Below are positions 18,524 to 27,961 of a DNA stretch of 64,000 bases, in pieces. Source of the DNA: Spirosoma taeanense (GTDB taxonomy: Bacteria; Bacteroidota; Bacteroidia; Cytophagales; Spirosomataceae); NCBI RefSeq assembly GCF_013127955.1, contig NZ_CP053435.1, positions 3,509,001 through 3,573,000 of the forward strand, read 5' to 3'. A program made the position numbers and the translations under genes. How positions within the stretch are numbered: position 1 is the stretch's first letter; every line of letters begins with the position of its first letter. The notes beneath the pieces were generated by a model, which had not been told where the DNA came from, made no database searches, and saw only the letters and a list, made by a program, of their open reading frames with translations.

Positions 18524-19030
18524 ATGAAACCCGTACAACTCGCAGCTGACCTCGACAGCTACCCCAACCTGGTTGTTATTTACCTCGGCATGACCCACGA
18601 TTCGTTCAAAGGGCTTCGAACCATGTTCAAAATCGGTCCGCAGATTCAGAAAGCGGTGGATGCTAAGCCCGAAGGACTGTTGCGGCACGAACAATTGTTT
18701 TTTGGCTTTGCCCCGCTCCATCTCGGTATGCGTCAGTACTGGCGGGATTTCGAATCCATGGAAAACTGGACACGCGCCCTGCCGCATCAGGGCTGGTGGA
18801 AAGATTTTATGAAAGACCCGCAGGGTACGCGCTTCTGGCACGAGGCCTACTGCATGAAAGGCGGTATGGAAGGCGTCTATTTAAACATTGACAACGTAGG
18901 TTTTCTGCAATTTGCCCCGAAAGTCGAGAAAGCCGGGCGTATGTTCTCTTCCCGCGACCGGCTTAACCTCAAAAGCGATACACCCATGCCCACGCCTGTT
19001 TATACGGAAGCCGATTTAAAGAAGCTGTGA
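18524..19030 (+). CDS. DUF4188 family protein (monooxygenase-like)
   Basis: 168 residues from ATG 18524; longer in-frame starts lie inside the inverted-repeat region. The pattern NLVVIYLGMTHDSFKGLRTMFKIGPQI ... MRQYWRDFESMENWTRALPHQGWWKDF ... GTRFWHEAYCMKGGMEGVY fits DUF4188, relatives of the phenylacetaldoxime dehydratase/haem-type and ABM-like alpha+beta proteins. No catalytic residue can be assigned from sequence. Its stop overlaps the next start (GTGA), so it is co-translated with an SRPBCC protein. Confidence 0.75.
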   Translation: MKPVQLAADLDSYPNLVVIYLGMTHDSFKGLRTMFKIGPQIQKAVDAKPEGLLRHEQLFFGFAPLHLGMRQYWRDFESMENWTRALPHQGWWKDFMKDPQGTRFWHEAYCMKGGMEGVYLNIDNVGFLQFAPKVEKAGRMFSSRDRLNLKSDTPMPTPVYTEADLKKL

Positions 19031-19572
19031 AATCTAATACGAACGCTTATCATTTTGTTACGCACTGGCACCTTGCCGCTTCGCCCGAAGAGGTGTATCG
19101 GACGCTTGAGGATGTCAATTCACTGCCGCAGTGGTGGCCCTCAGTTTATCTCGACGTAAACGTGCGTGAAAAAGGGCAACCCGGCGGAGTCGGGAAAGTA
19201 GTGGAACTGTTCACCAAAGGCTGGCTGCCCTATACGTTACGCTGGACATTCCGGGTAACGCACACGAGTTTTCCCCAGGGCTTTTCACTCGAAGCCTATG
19301 GCGATTTTGAAGGGCGGGGCATCTGGACCTTTACGCCCGAAGAGTCGGGTACGCACGTCACCTACGACTGGCGGATCGAAGCCCAGAAGCCGCTTTTGAA
19401 GAAGTTCTCGTGGTTGTTAAAACCTGTTTTTTCGATGAACCACGAATGGGCAATGCGGAAAGGACTGGAAAGTCTTATCCTTGAACTGCGCCGACGCCGG
19501 GGCGAGGTCCATGTGCCGAACCCGCCTAAACCAACCTTCCCGCATAATCGAACGAACAATCAATTATTGTGA
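19027..19572 (+). CDS. SRPBCC (START/Bet v1-like) family protein
   Basis: 181 residues from a GTG start at 19027 that overlaps the upstream stop by 4 nt. The N-terminal pattern HFVTHWHLAASPEEVYRTLEDVNSLPQWWPSVYLDV and the long C-terminal helix are typical of the ligand-binding helix-grip fold of polyketide cyclases and lipid-binding proteins. A large hydrophobic ligand is likely; its identity is unknown. It belongs to the same run as the SnoaL and DUF4188 proteins. Confidence 0.82.
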   Translation: MKSNTNAYHFVTHWHLAASPEEVYRTLEDVNSLPQWWPSVYLDVNVREKGQPGGVGKVVELFTKGWLPYTLRWTFRVTHTSFPQGFSLEAYGDFEGRGIWTFTPEESGTHVTYDWRIEAQKPLLKKFSWLLKPVFSMNHEWAMRKGLESLILELRRRRGEVHVPNPPKPTFPHNRTNNQLL

Positions 19573-19597
19573 TCATTTCCAGAACCTCTTACCGATC

Positions 19598-20233
19598 ATG
19601 AAACGGTGTTTGGTTTTCCTGATTCCGCTGGCACTCGCCGGTTGGGTGTTAACTGATTTGCTGATACCCCGACAGGTTAATCTGCGGCATTTTGAACCTG
19701 AAGAAGTTGCCCGACTGGACGGCGCCATGTGGCGGTCTTATTACGAGAAAAAACCGCTGCTACTGTTCTGGCAGTCGGCCAGACTCATTCGGGAGCAGAT
19801 GAATGCTCCGTTCTGGCGGTCATTTATTATCGCCTACCATGCCGCCAAGGCCGCTTTCCTCTTTAAGAACGGCAGTAGTCGTCTGGATTATAACCAGGCC
19901 TTACCCGATCTGGAAGCGTTCTATACGGCTATCGGCAATCTCAGCGACCAGCCGCTGAACGTAACGGCCACCGCCCGCAACGAACTGGAGTGGTGGATAA
20001 TCCGACGCGAACGTAAGCAACACCCACCCGCCGAATGGGCCGCCCTGCAGGCGCAGATAGCCGCGGACCTGTACCACATTCCCGTTGCCAGCTGTTTAAA
20101 ATACGGTCAGTTAAGAACCGAAGCCATGGTGTTCCGCGATCACAAAGGTGAGGCCATTACCGAATCCGACTGGCAGCACGTTGACAGCCTTTTGAACCAG
20201 TCCTGGCAGTCGCTGGCCAAATCCCTGAGTTGA
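19598..20233 (+). CDS. Hypothetical membrane-anchored protein
   Basis: 211 residues from ATG 19598. One N-terminal hydrophobic segment (CLVFLIPLALAGWVLTDLLI) anchors a soluble part rich in Trp and Glu (RNELEWWIIRRERKQHPPAEWAALQAQIAADLYHI). I do not recognise a family. It is 25 nt after the SRPBCC gene and convergent with the MFS gene 29 nt away, so it is the last gene of the run. Confidence 0.65.
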   Translation: MKRCLVFLIPLALAGWVLTDLLIPRQVNLRHFEPEEVARLDGAMWRSYYEKKPLLLFWQSARLIREQMNAPFWRSFIIAYHAAKAAFLFKNGSSRLDYNQALPDLEAFYTAIGNLSDQPLNVTATARNELEWWIIRRERKQHPPAEWAALQAQIAADLYHIPVASCLKYGQLRTEAMVFRDHKGEAITESDWQHVDSLLNQSWQSLAKSLS

Positions 20234-20262
20234 CCCAGCAAGCCGGACTGGTACCTGCACAC

Positions 20263-21930
20263 TCACTGACCTTCGAGCGTTACCGAATCCGGCACGGCAA
20301 TGGGCGCGGCCAGTTCGGTTAACTTATCCGTCTGGGCTACGAAGTGCGTAACAAGCGGAGGATTCGGGCCGACATGAAACTGACGGACCATGCGCTCAAC
20401 GGCAACATCATCCTGCGTAAACCGCTGATGCTGGCGCAGATGCTCGCCCCAGGAAGCAACCGTAAAGAACTCGACCTGCCGTTCGGGCTGGGCTATATCG
20501 GTGAACACCCCAACCCGCAAGGCGCCGTCCCGCAGCCGGACTCGTTTCAGGTCTTCGACCGCTTTGAGGAAGGCGGGTAGTGTAGCCGGATTGATGCGGT
20601 ATTCAATCATGACCACTACCGGTCCTTCTTCGGGATCAACCCTGGCCAGATTGTCGGGGTCAGTCCAAGTGTTGGCTGGCGCCAGGTTTAACTGTTCCCC
20701 CTGGTTAATCGGAAACGGTATCGCCAGCAGCGTGCTCAACAGCAACCAGCCGGCTGCAGCTCCGAGCGCGGTTTCCAGACCAAACCGGCTGGCCACACTA
20801 CCCCAGATCAAGCTGCCGAACGCCATGCCGCCCTGAAAGACGAGCAGGTAAATGCTCAGTACCCGCGCCTGCACCCACTTGGGCAAATTGAGTTGCACCG
20901 ATACGTTGAAACTGGTCAGGGTCAACAGCCAGCAAACGCCGGCTACGTACATGATTGGATAAAGAAAGGTCACGGAAGGCAGCACGCCCAGCGACACCGT
21001 CGCCAGCGCGAAGCCAAACAGCCCTACCAGAATCCGCCGGTTGGTGGTCAGCATCCGTCGGATGGAATCCATCAGTAGCGCACCACTGACGGCCCCGGCG
21101 CCCAGACACGATAGAAGGGTACCGTAAGTGCCCGCTTCGAGCTGAAATTTGCGGGCAATAACCAGCGACAGCAAGGCCCACAAAGCACTGGCCCCAAACG
21201 TAAATGCCGACGCCCGAATGAGGATGGCATGAATCGATGGCGAAAACTGGACGTAACGCAGTCCCGCCCGCAGGGCATTGACGAAATTTTCGCTCGGCAG
21301 ATTCGACAGCACAGCCGGGCGTCGCCAGCGGTACAGCACCCAGCACGTTCCCAGAAACGACAGACTATTCAGCAGAAAGACGTAGCCCGGTGAGTAGTAA
21401 GCGATAATCAGCCCACCCACCGCCGGGCCAACGGCGCGGGCCGCGTTGATACTAACGCCGTTGAGCGTCAGGGTTGCAGGCAGCAGGTTACGTGGTACCA
21501 GTTCAGAAGCTACTGTTTGCCAGGCCGGCGCGTTGAAAGCCGCACCAATCCCGAGTACAAACGTCAGAAACAGCACCGACCAGCTTGTTGACACGCCCGA
21601 CAACGTCATCAGCGCTAAGGTCAGAGCCGCAGTTGCCATGAACAACTGGGTCACCAGCAGCAGCCGACGACGGTCCAGCAAATCGGCAATGACGCCCGCC
21701 GGAATACTCAGCAGGAACACGGGCAGGCTCGTAGCCGTCTGCATCAGGGCAACCAACACCGATGAGGTTGATAAGGTCGTGATAAGCCATACACCAGCCG
21801 TGTTCTGCATCCAGGTTCCAATGTTGGAAACAAACGCAGCAATCCACACGGCTCTGAACATACTCACCGAAAAAGCCTGCCAGATAGTAGGCGGTTTCTC
21901 GGCTGGCACGTCGGTGTCGATGGTTTTCAT
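20263..21930 (-). CDS. MFS exporter (MFS_3/EntS-like) with C-terminal ABM-like domain
   Basis: 555 residues. Residues ~15-410 carry about 12 transmembrane helices of the MFS_3 type (FVSNIGTWMQNTAGVWLITTLSTS, AGVIADLLDRRRLLLVTQ). The last ~130 residues are soluble and resemble antibiotic-biosynthesis-monooxygenase dimeric alpha+beta domains (VVVMIEYRINPATLPAFLKAVEDL, RVGVFTDIAQPERQVEFFTVASWGEH). This fusion is known in the family, but here it lies beside SnoaL, SRPBCC and DUF4188 genes of similar small-molecule-binding type. It is 38 nt downstream of the RND permease gene in the same direction and may be the last gene of the efflux operon. Confidence 0.88.
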   Translation of the reverse strand: MKTIDTDVPAEKPPTIWQAFSVSMFRAVWIAAFVSNIGTWMQNTAGVWLITTLSTSSVLVALMQTATSLPVFLLSIPAGVIADLLDRRRLLLVTQLFMATAALTLALMTLSGVSTSWSVLFLTFVLGIGAAFNAPAWQTVASELVPRNLLPATLTLNGVSINAARAVGPAVGGLIIAYYSPGYVFLLNSLSFLGTCWVLYRWRRPAVLSNLPSENFVNALRAGLRYVQFSPSIHAILIRASAFTFGASALWALLSLVIARKFQLEAGTYGTLLSCLGAGAVSGALLMDSIRRMLTTNRRILVGLFGFALATVSLGVLPSVTFLYPIMYVAGVCWLLTLTSFNVSVQLNLPKWVQARVLSIYLLVFQGGMAFGSLIWGSVASRFGLETALGAAAGWLLLSTLLAIPFPINQGEQLNLAPANTWTDPDNLARVDPEEGPVVVMIEYRINPATLPAFLKAVEDLKRVRLRDGALRVGVFTDIAQPERQVEFFTVASWGEHLRQHQRFTQDDVAVERMVRQFHVGPNPPLVTHFVAQTDKLTELAAPIAVPDSVTLEGQ

Positions 21931-21968
21931 AGACTCGGTTTATTCAGCGCAAATGCCGGCGCAACAGC

Positions 21969-24900
21969 TTACTTATCGACCATCTGCGGTTGCTCTTCCG
22001 GTTGGTTCTCCTCAGCCTTTTTCTGATCGGCGTTCTTTTTAAGCTGCTCCAGCCCTTTCTTTCCATAGGCCAGCCGGGTGATGCTCACGTATAACACCGG
22101 CACGATGAAAATGGCCAGCGAAGTAGCCGCCAGCATCCCGCCCAGTACCGTCCGGCCAATGGTGACCCGCGCCACAGCACCCGCGCCACTGGCAATGGCC
22201 AGCGGAAACACACCCAGAATAAACGCCAGCGAGGTCATCAGGATCGGGCGCAGCCGAAGCCGCACGGCCTCAATGGTGGATTCCAGCAGATCTTCGCCCC
22301 GGTCGACGCGCTCCTTGGCAAACTCCACAATCAGAATGGCGTTTTTAGCGGCCAGACCGATGAGCGTAATCAACCCAATCTGCGCGTAGATGTTGTTGTT
22401 CAGGTACGGGAACAGCGTCAGGGCCAGAATAGCCCCCAGCGCGCCAATGGGCACCGACAGCAGGACCGAAAATGGCACCGACCAGCTTTCGTAGAGAGCG
22501 GCCAGGAACAGAAAGACGAACCCAATCGACAGCGCGAAAATGAAGACCGAGCTGTTACCCGCGTTAATCTCTTCGCGGCTTAGTCCCGAGAAATCATAGG
22601 AATACCCGGCGGGCAGCACCTTATCGGCCACTTCACGCAGGGCGTCGATGGCCTGGCTGCTGCTGTAACCGGCCTTGGCGCCCCCGTTCAGCTCGACCGA
22701 ACGGAAGAGGTTGAAGTGCGAAATCAGCGGAGCGTTTTCGATAATGCTCGTCTTGATGACCGTACTGATCGGAATCAGCTGCCCACCCGAATTGCGGACG
22801 TAGAACTGGTTCAGCCCTTTTATATCGGTTCGATAAGACGTATCGGCCTGCGCGACAACCCGGAATTTACGCCCGTAAATAATGAAGTCGTTGACGTACT
22901 GACTACCCAGATAGGTTTGAATTGTTCTGTACACATTACTCACCGAAACACCAAGCTTCTTCGCTTTTTCGCGATCCACTTCAACGCGGTAGGCGGGTGT
23001 TTTGGCCGTAAAGTACGTAAACGCCCGCCCAATCTCCGGTCGTTTGTTGGCTTCGGCAATGAAGTTCTGCACGACACCGTCGAACGCCCGGACGTCGTCG
23101 TTGGTCTCCCGCTGCTGAATCTCGAAGGTAAAGCCCGAACTCTGGCCCAGCCCCGGAATAGCCGGTGGCTGAAGCACCTGCAGCCGAGCGTCGTTCAGAT
23201 CCGCCAGCGCCCGCTGGAGCTTGCCAACCAGCGAATCGGCCTGCATATCACGTTCCTTCCGCTCTGCCCACGGTTTTAACTGAATAAACACCGTTCCGCT
23301 GTTTGATTTCGACGCAAACGTAATGGCGTTCAATCCACCCAGGGCAGAGAAGTGGGCTACATAAGGTTGCTGTTTCAGGGTTTGCATGATGCGGTTAAGC
23401 ACCACCAGACTGCGCGCAGTTGAAGCTGCTTCGGGAATTTCGTAGGTTACAATCAGACGTCCTTCATCTTCCGTCGGGATAAAGCCTGTCGGCTTGGCCC
23501 GGAACAGCAGACCCGTTCCGACGTAAAGCACAATCAACCCAACAATGACCAGCGGAGTAGCTTTGATAAGCCGCTGAACGGCATTCGAGTAGCGGGTCGT
23601 GACGCGCTCAAACCACTGGTTGAACTTATAGAAAAACTTGTTCAGCCCTTTCGCGTTTTCGTCGATATGCTGGGGCCGAAGCAGGATCGTACAGAGTGCC
23701 GGGGTAAGCGACAGAGCGACAAAGGCCGAAATCAGCACTGAAACGGCGATGGTGATGGCAAACTGCTGATACAGCCGTCCGACAATCCCCGGTATAAAAC
23801 CGACCGGCACGAACACGGCCGCCAGAATCAGGGCGATGGCGATAACCGGCGCCGATATTTCGCGCATAGCATCCAGCGTAGCCTCCTTCGGTGATTTTCC
23901 TTTGTCGATGTTGGCCTGGACGGCCTCCACGACCACAATGGCATCATCCACAACAATACCAATAGCTAGCACGAACGCAAAGAGCGTGAGCGTATTAATG
24001 GTAAAGCCAAGCGGCACGAACAGGGCAAAGGTGCCGACAATAGAGACCGGAATCGCCAGCAGCGTAATGAGCGTAGCCCGCCAGCTTTGCAGGAACAGAA
24101 ACACCACCAGCACCACCAGTACCAGCGCTTCGAGCAGCGTTTTAACCACCTCCGAAATCGACACCTGAATAACCGATACCGATTCGAAGGGAACGACGTA
24201 CTCAATATCATTCGGGAAGTTTTTTTTCAGGTTTTCCATTGCGGCATAGACGCCTTCGGCCGTAGCCAGGGCGTTACTGCCGGGCAGCTGATACACCAGC
24301 AGGTAAGCCGCCCGCTTGCCGTCCACAAACGAGTTGCTGGCGTAAGAGAACTTGCCTAACTGCACCCGCGCTACGTCTTTCAGATACACCAGCGAACCCC
24401 GCGCCGGATCGCTGCGGACAATGATATTGTTAAATTCCTCTTCTTTACTGAGCCGGCTGTTGGTGAAGACGGTGTACTCAAACGCCTGCGTCGACGGTTG
24501 TGGCGATCCACCAATGGACCCACCGGCCACCTGTAGGTTCTGCTCCTGCAAAGCGGCCACAACCTCATCGGACGTAATGCCGAGCTGAGCCAGACGGTCG
24601 GGCTTCAGCCAGATCCGCATACTGAAATCATCAGCCCGGCTGAAAATGTCGCCCACGCCCTGTACCCGCAGCAGAGCGTCGCGGATATAAATGTTGGCGT
24701 AGTTATCCAGAAACGAGACGTTGTGAGTGCCCTTCGGCGAATAAATCGCCACCAGCATAAACAAAGACGGGTTCCGTTTCCGGACCGTTACGCCCAGCTG
24801 GTTCACTTCTTCGGGCAACTGCGGCTCGGCAATACCAACGCGGTTCTGCACGTCCAGCGCGGCAATGTTTACGTCCGTGCCGACGTCGAACGTTACGTTC

Positions 24901-25172
24901 ATACTCATGCGGCCGTCGTTCGTCGCGTTGGTTTGCACGTAACTCATGCCCGGTGTTCCATTCACCTGGGTTTCGATGGGGGTTGCAACGGTCTGCTCCA
25001 CCGTCTGCGCATCGGCACCGGTATAGGTACCGGTTACCTGAACCACCGGGGGCGTAATGTCAGGGTACTGGCTGACAGGCAGGCTCAGCAGCGACAGCAC
25101 GCCCAGTGCCACAATGACGACAGACGCCACGATGGCCGTAACAGGTCGGTTGATGAATATTTCTGCGAACAT
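21969..25172 (-). CDS. RND multidrug efflux permease (HAE1/AcrB type)
   Basis: 1067 residues, a full-length inner-membrane RND pump. The N-terminal MFAEIFINRPVTAIVASVVIVALG, the proton-relay Asp pair in VLAIGIVVDDAIVVVEA and the later GLAAKNAILIVEFAKE (Lys) are intact, as are the duplicated porter domains. The tail is charged and not conserved. It exports amphiphilic compounds with the adaptor and TolC-type proteins encoded just upstream in the same operon. A striking hairpin fills the short gap to the adaptor gene. Confidence 0.95.
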   Translation of the reverse strand: MFAEIFINRPVTAIVASVVIVALGVLSLLSLPVSQYPDITPPVVQVTGTYTGADAQTVEQTVATPIETQVNGTPGMSYVQTNATNDGRMSMNVTFDVGTDVNIAALDVQNRVGIAEPQLPEEVNQLGVTVRKRNPSLFMLVAIYSPKGTHNVSFLDNYANIYIRDALLRVQGVGDIFSRADDFSMRIWLKPDRLAQLGITSDEVVAALQEQNLQVAGGSIGGSPQPSTQAFEYTVFTNSRLSKEEEFNNIIVRSDPARGSLVYLKDVARVQLGKFSYASNSFVDGKRAAYLLVYQLPGSNALATAEGVYAAMENLKKNFPNDIEYVVPFESVSVIQVSISEVVKTLLEALVLVVLVVFLFLQSWRATLITLLAIPVSIVGTFALFVPLGFTINTLTLFAFVLAIGIVVDDAIVVVEAVQANIDKGKSPKEATLDAMREISAPVIAIALILAAVFVPVGFIPGIVGRLYQQFAITIAVSVLISAFVALSLTPALCTILLRPQHIDENAKGLNKFFYKFNQWFERVTTRYSNAVQRLIKATPLVIVGLIVLYVGTGLLFRAKPTGFIPTEDEGRLIVTYEIPEAASTARSLVVLNRIMQTLKQQPYVAHFSALGGLNAITFASKSNSGTVFIQLKPWAERKERDMQADSLVGKLQRALADLNDARLQVLQPPAIPGLGQSSGFTFEIQQRETNDDVRAFDGVVQNFIAEANKRPEIGRAFTYFTAKTPAYRVEVDREKAKKLGVSVSNVYRTIQTYLGSQYVNDFIIYGRKFRVVAQADTSYRTDIKGLNQFYVRNSGGQLIPISTVIKTSIIENAPLISHFNLFRSVELNGGAKAGYSSSQAIDALREVADKVLPAGYSYDFSGLSREEINAGNSSVFIFALSIGFVFLFLAALYESWSVPFSVLLSVPIGALGAILALTLFPYLNNNIYAQIGLITLIGLAAKNAILIVEFAKERVDRGEDLLESTIEAVRLRLRPILMTSLAFILGVFPLAIASGAGAVARVTIGRTVLGGMLAATSLAIFIVPVLYVSITRLAYGKKGLEQLKKNADQKKAEENQPEEQPQMVDK

Positions 25173-25188
25173 AATCTCTTGTTTGAGC

Positions 25189-25249
25189 GATTGAGCGAAT
25201 GAATGATTGAGTGATCTGGTATTTCACTCAATCATTCATTCGCTCAATC
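25189..25249. repeat. Perfect 26-bp intergenic hairpin between adaptor and pump genes
   Basis: The arms 25189-25214 and 25224-25249 pair perfectly around a 9-nt loop. Each arm is built of ~8-nt words (GATTGAGC, GAATGAAT, GATTGAGT). The hairpin reaches into the adaptor stop codon (25248-25250) and lacks a T tract. Confidence 0.85.
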
Positions 25250-26360
25250 ACAAATTACTTACCTTTACAACGGCCCCTTCCCGGATCTTCTGAGTACCCT
25301 CCGTTACAATCAGCTCACCTTCGTTCAGGCCATTTTGAACCACAACCTTATCGTTGATACGGGCCCCGAGCGTTACCTTTTTTTGAGTCACCTTGCTACT
25401 GTCACCAACCACAAACACGAAGAATTCGCTCATCTGCTCCGTTACGGCCTTATAGGGAATCAGGAGTTGCGGCTGATCGGTGCTGTTTTTCACCCGCACA
25501 TTGCCGTTCAGACCAACTTTCAGTTCCTTATCCGGATTAGGGAATGCAATCCGGACCCGAAGCGTGCCGGTCTGCGGATCAACGGCCCGGTCCACAATAC
25601 GGACCTCGCCGGGGTATTTGTATTGACTGCCGTCGGGCAGCATGAGAATAAACGTAGAATCACGGGCTGCCTTTTTCTGGTTCTGGAGTCTCAGGAACCG
25701 CGGAATCTGCGTTGCATCGACCTGAATATCGGCCGCAACCGGATCATCGGCCGAGATGGTGTTCAGGGGCGTCGAGCCGGGAGCTACTGCCGCGCCAAGC
25801 CGCACCTGCGAAATGCCGATGGTACCGTCCAGAGGGGCGTAGATTGTTGTGTATTTAAGGTTGGTGGCCACCTGCCGGATGTTGGCCTGAGCCGCGGCAA
25901 CCTGCATCCGGGCTGCTTCGAGAGTGGCCGTCGCGTTGTCTACCACCTGCCGGGCAATGGCGTCCTGCTGCGCAAGCGTATTATAGCGGTCGGCGTCTTT
26001 CTGGGCGCGGTTGAGGTTCGCCCGCTGCACGTTCAGGTTCGCCACCGCCTGGTCGTATCCCGCCCGGTACTGCTGCGGATCAATGGTGTACAGCTTCTGC
26101 CCTTTCCGTACGCGCTGCCCATCCTCAAAGAAAATCCCCGTAATATTTCCCGATACCTGCGGCTGAATCTCTACTTCTCGCAGAGCCGTTACCGTGGCCG
26201 GGAACTCGTCATAATAAGTTGCATTGCCTTTGATCGCCCGCACGGCCGTAACGGCCGTTGGTGGAGGAGCCTGCTGTTGCTGATCATTTTTTTTCTCCCC
26301 GCAGGCCGTCAGAAACAACCCGCCACCGGCAATTAAGATAAACTTGATGTGGTTTTTCAT
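25248..26360 (-). CDS. RND efflux periplasmic adaptor (membrane fusion protein)
   Basis: 370 residues. Lipoprotein signal with lipobox FLTAC (Cys20), so it is lipid-anchored like AcrA. Order: barrel-sandwich half (~60-100), alpha-hairpin with coiled coil (ANLNVQRANLNRAQKDADRYNTLAQQDAIARQ), second lipoyl half (TTIYAPLDGTIGISQVRLGA), beta-barrel and membrane-proximal domains. It bridges the RND pump and the outer-membrane channel. The stop codon lies inside a 26-bp hairpin, which may tune downstream expression or mRNA stability. Confidence 0.93.
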   Translation of the reverse strand: MKNHIKFILIAGGGLFLTACGEKKNDQQQQAPPPTAVTAVRAIKGNATYYDEFPATVTALREVEIQPQVSGNITGIFFEDGQRVRKGQKLYTIDPQQYRAGYDQAVANLNVQRANLNRAQKDADRYNTLAQQDAIARQVVDNATATLEAARMQVAAAQANIRQVATNLKYTTIYAPLDGTIGISQVRLGAAVAPGSTPLNTISADDPVAADIQVDATQIPRFLRLQNQKKAARDSTFILMLPDGSQYKYPGEVRIVDRAVDPQTGTLRVRIAFPNPDKELKVGLNGNVRVKNSTDQPQLLIPYKAVTEQMSEFFVFVVGDSSKVTQKKVTLGARINDKVVVQNGLNEGELIVTEGTQKIREGAVVKVSNL

Positions 26361-26427
26361 AGTACCGTTACTCTACTCGCTCCCGAAAGTCTTTTCAGGT
26401 ATCTAGAATTGTCTTTATTGACTTGTC

Positions 26428-27768
26428 TTAAAATCGAATCAGGCCCAGCGCCCGCTGTACGTCCAGCTTACTAATCAACACGGAATACAGTGCGTTGAAT
26501 ACGTTCAGCCGGGCCGTTCGCAGATCGGCTTCGGCTACGGTTACGTCCAGATACGTCTTTACGCCGGAACGGTATTGCAGGTTAATGATTCGGTAAACAT
26601 CCTCGGCCAGCGCCAGATTTTCGCGCAGGGCGAGGTAGTTCGCCAGATTCCCTTTATAGTTCGACAGCGCCTGCGCATATTCCGCGTCGACCGCACTCGA
26701 CAGAGCCGCCAGATCCCACTGCAACCGCCGAACCTGCAATTCGGCAATTTTCAGTTGCTGGATTCGTCGGCCACCCTGAAAAATCGGCAGTGCCACCGAC
26801 AGACCAATCAGTGAGTTGGGAAATGTCTGGTTATATAGCTGCGGAAAGACGTTGCTCTGGTACAGGAGGTTATAGTTGGCGTTGGCGTTCACCGTGGGCA
26901 GGTAGGCCCAGCGATTGTAGCGAACGTTGGCTTCGAGGAGTTGTCCCTGCGTTTGCAGCAGCTGATATTCAATCCGGTTCTGCGGATTCACGAGCAGGGT
27001 TGTGTCCAGCATCACTTCGTTTGCCAGTTGCAGGGTGTCGTACGTCAGGGTGAGCTGTGAATTCGGCGGGTAGCCCATGAGCTGTTTCAGCGTCTGCATC
27101 TTCGCCCCGACCAGATCGCGGTACTGTTTCTGCTGCGCCCGGGTGTTGTTGAGCGCAATCCGGGCACGCTGGGCGTCGGTTTTGTCGACTACGCCACTCA
27201 GATACTGATTCGTGGCATCCTGAAGGCTTCGCTGCTGCCGCGTAATATCTTCGCCCAGAATCTCGACCTGCCGCTGGGTCAGGATTACGTCATAAAACGC
27301 CTTGCTGACATTGACCACCACGTCGATTTTGTTGCTGACCGTTGCCTGACTGGCCTGCACACGGTAGGTATCGGCCGTTCGGCTGGCCAGCAGCAGATCC
27401 CGGCTGAAGATACTCTGGGTCAGCGAGAACGAAGCCGTAGACGTGTTTTTAGCCCCCAGTGATACCGGTCGTCGCTCACCGGTCGTAACGTCCGGAATAA
27501 GCGTAACGGGTAGTTTCAGGTAGTGGATAAGATTGTAGCCGGCGCCCAGTTGCGGATACCAGGCCGCCAGCGCACTGCGCACGGTACGATCCGCAATCTC
27601 CTGATCAATAACCGATTGCAGGATGAGGGGCTGGTTGTCCAGAGCATATTGAATGCAATCCGGCAAATAGGCCTGTCTCGCTAAAGAATCGGGGGTTTTC
27701 TGTGCTATTACGTCACAGGAAAGGCCATGGAGAAGAACAAAGAGGAATACAAACCAGCAGTTTTTCAT
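26428..27768 (-). CDS. TolC-family outer-membrane efflux protein
   Basis: 446 residues with a signal peptide (cleavage near VIAQ). Two repeats of the outer-membrane efflux domain are visible, each with long helices (SLARQAYLPDCIQYALDNQPLILQ; DLAALSSAVDAEYAQALSNYKGNLANYLALRENLALAEDVYRIINLQYRSGV). It supplies the exit duct for the RND system and is the first gene of the operon (TolC, adaptor, pump, perhaps MFS). I find no regulator gene beside it. Confidence 0.92.
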   Translation of the reverse strand: MKNCWFVFLFVLLHGLSCDVIAQKTPDSLARQAYLPDCIQYALDNQPLILQSVIDQEIADRTVRSALAAWYPQLGAGYNLIHYLKLPVTLIPDVTTGERRPVSLGAKNTSTASFSLTQSIFSRDLLLASRTADTYRVQASQATVSNKIDVVVNVSKAFYDVILTQRQVEILGEDITRQQRSLQDATNQYLSGVVDKTDAQRARIALNNTRAQQKQYRDLVGAKMQTLKQLMGYPPNSQLTLTYDTLQLANEVMLDTTLLVNPQNRIEYQLLQTQGQLLEANVRYNRWAYLPTVNANANYNLLYQSNVFPQLYNQTFPNSLIGLSVALPIFQGGRRIQQLKIAELQVRRLQWDLAALSSAVDAEYAQALSNYKGNLANYLALRENLALAEDVYRIINLQYRSGVKTYLDVTVAEADLRTARLNVFNALYSVLISKLDVQRALGLIRF

Positions 27769-27905
27769 AACAGAACAAAAGCCAACCTGACCCGCGCTGA
27801 CGGATAGTCAACAGCGTGTACTATCTCTGAACTACTGAAAAGGGGCCTTTTGTTCGGCAACGCCCTAAATTCTATGCGTACGATTACGCCCCGTCCCCGA
27901 TTACG

Positions 27906-27937
27906 TTTGTCAAACCCACCCAATCGCCGTAATTTCG
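27906..27937 (+). promoter_or_regulatory. Candidate promoter of glnS
   Basis: TTTG (27906-27909), 20 nt, then TAATTTCG (27930-27937), one base off TAnnTTTG. The expected start point is about 20 nt before ATG 27962. Confidence 0.55.
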
Positions 27938-27961
27938 GGGCTTTATCAGCAACCTGGCGCC

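Noticed and set aside
25335-26336. 333-residue open frame antisense to the efflux adaptor
   Set aside because: Shadow of a well-supported gene; no motif.
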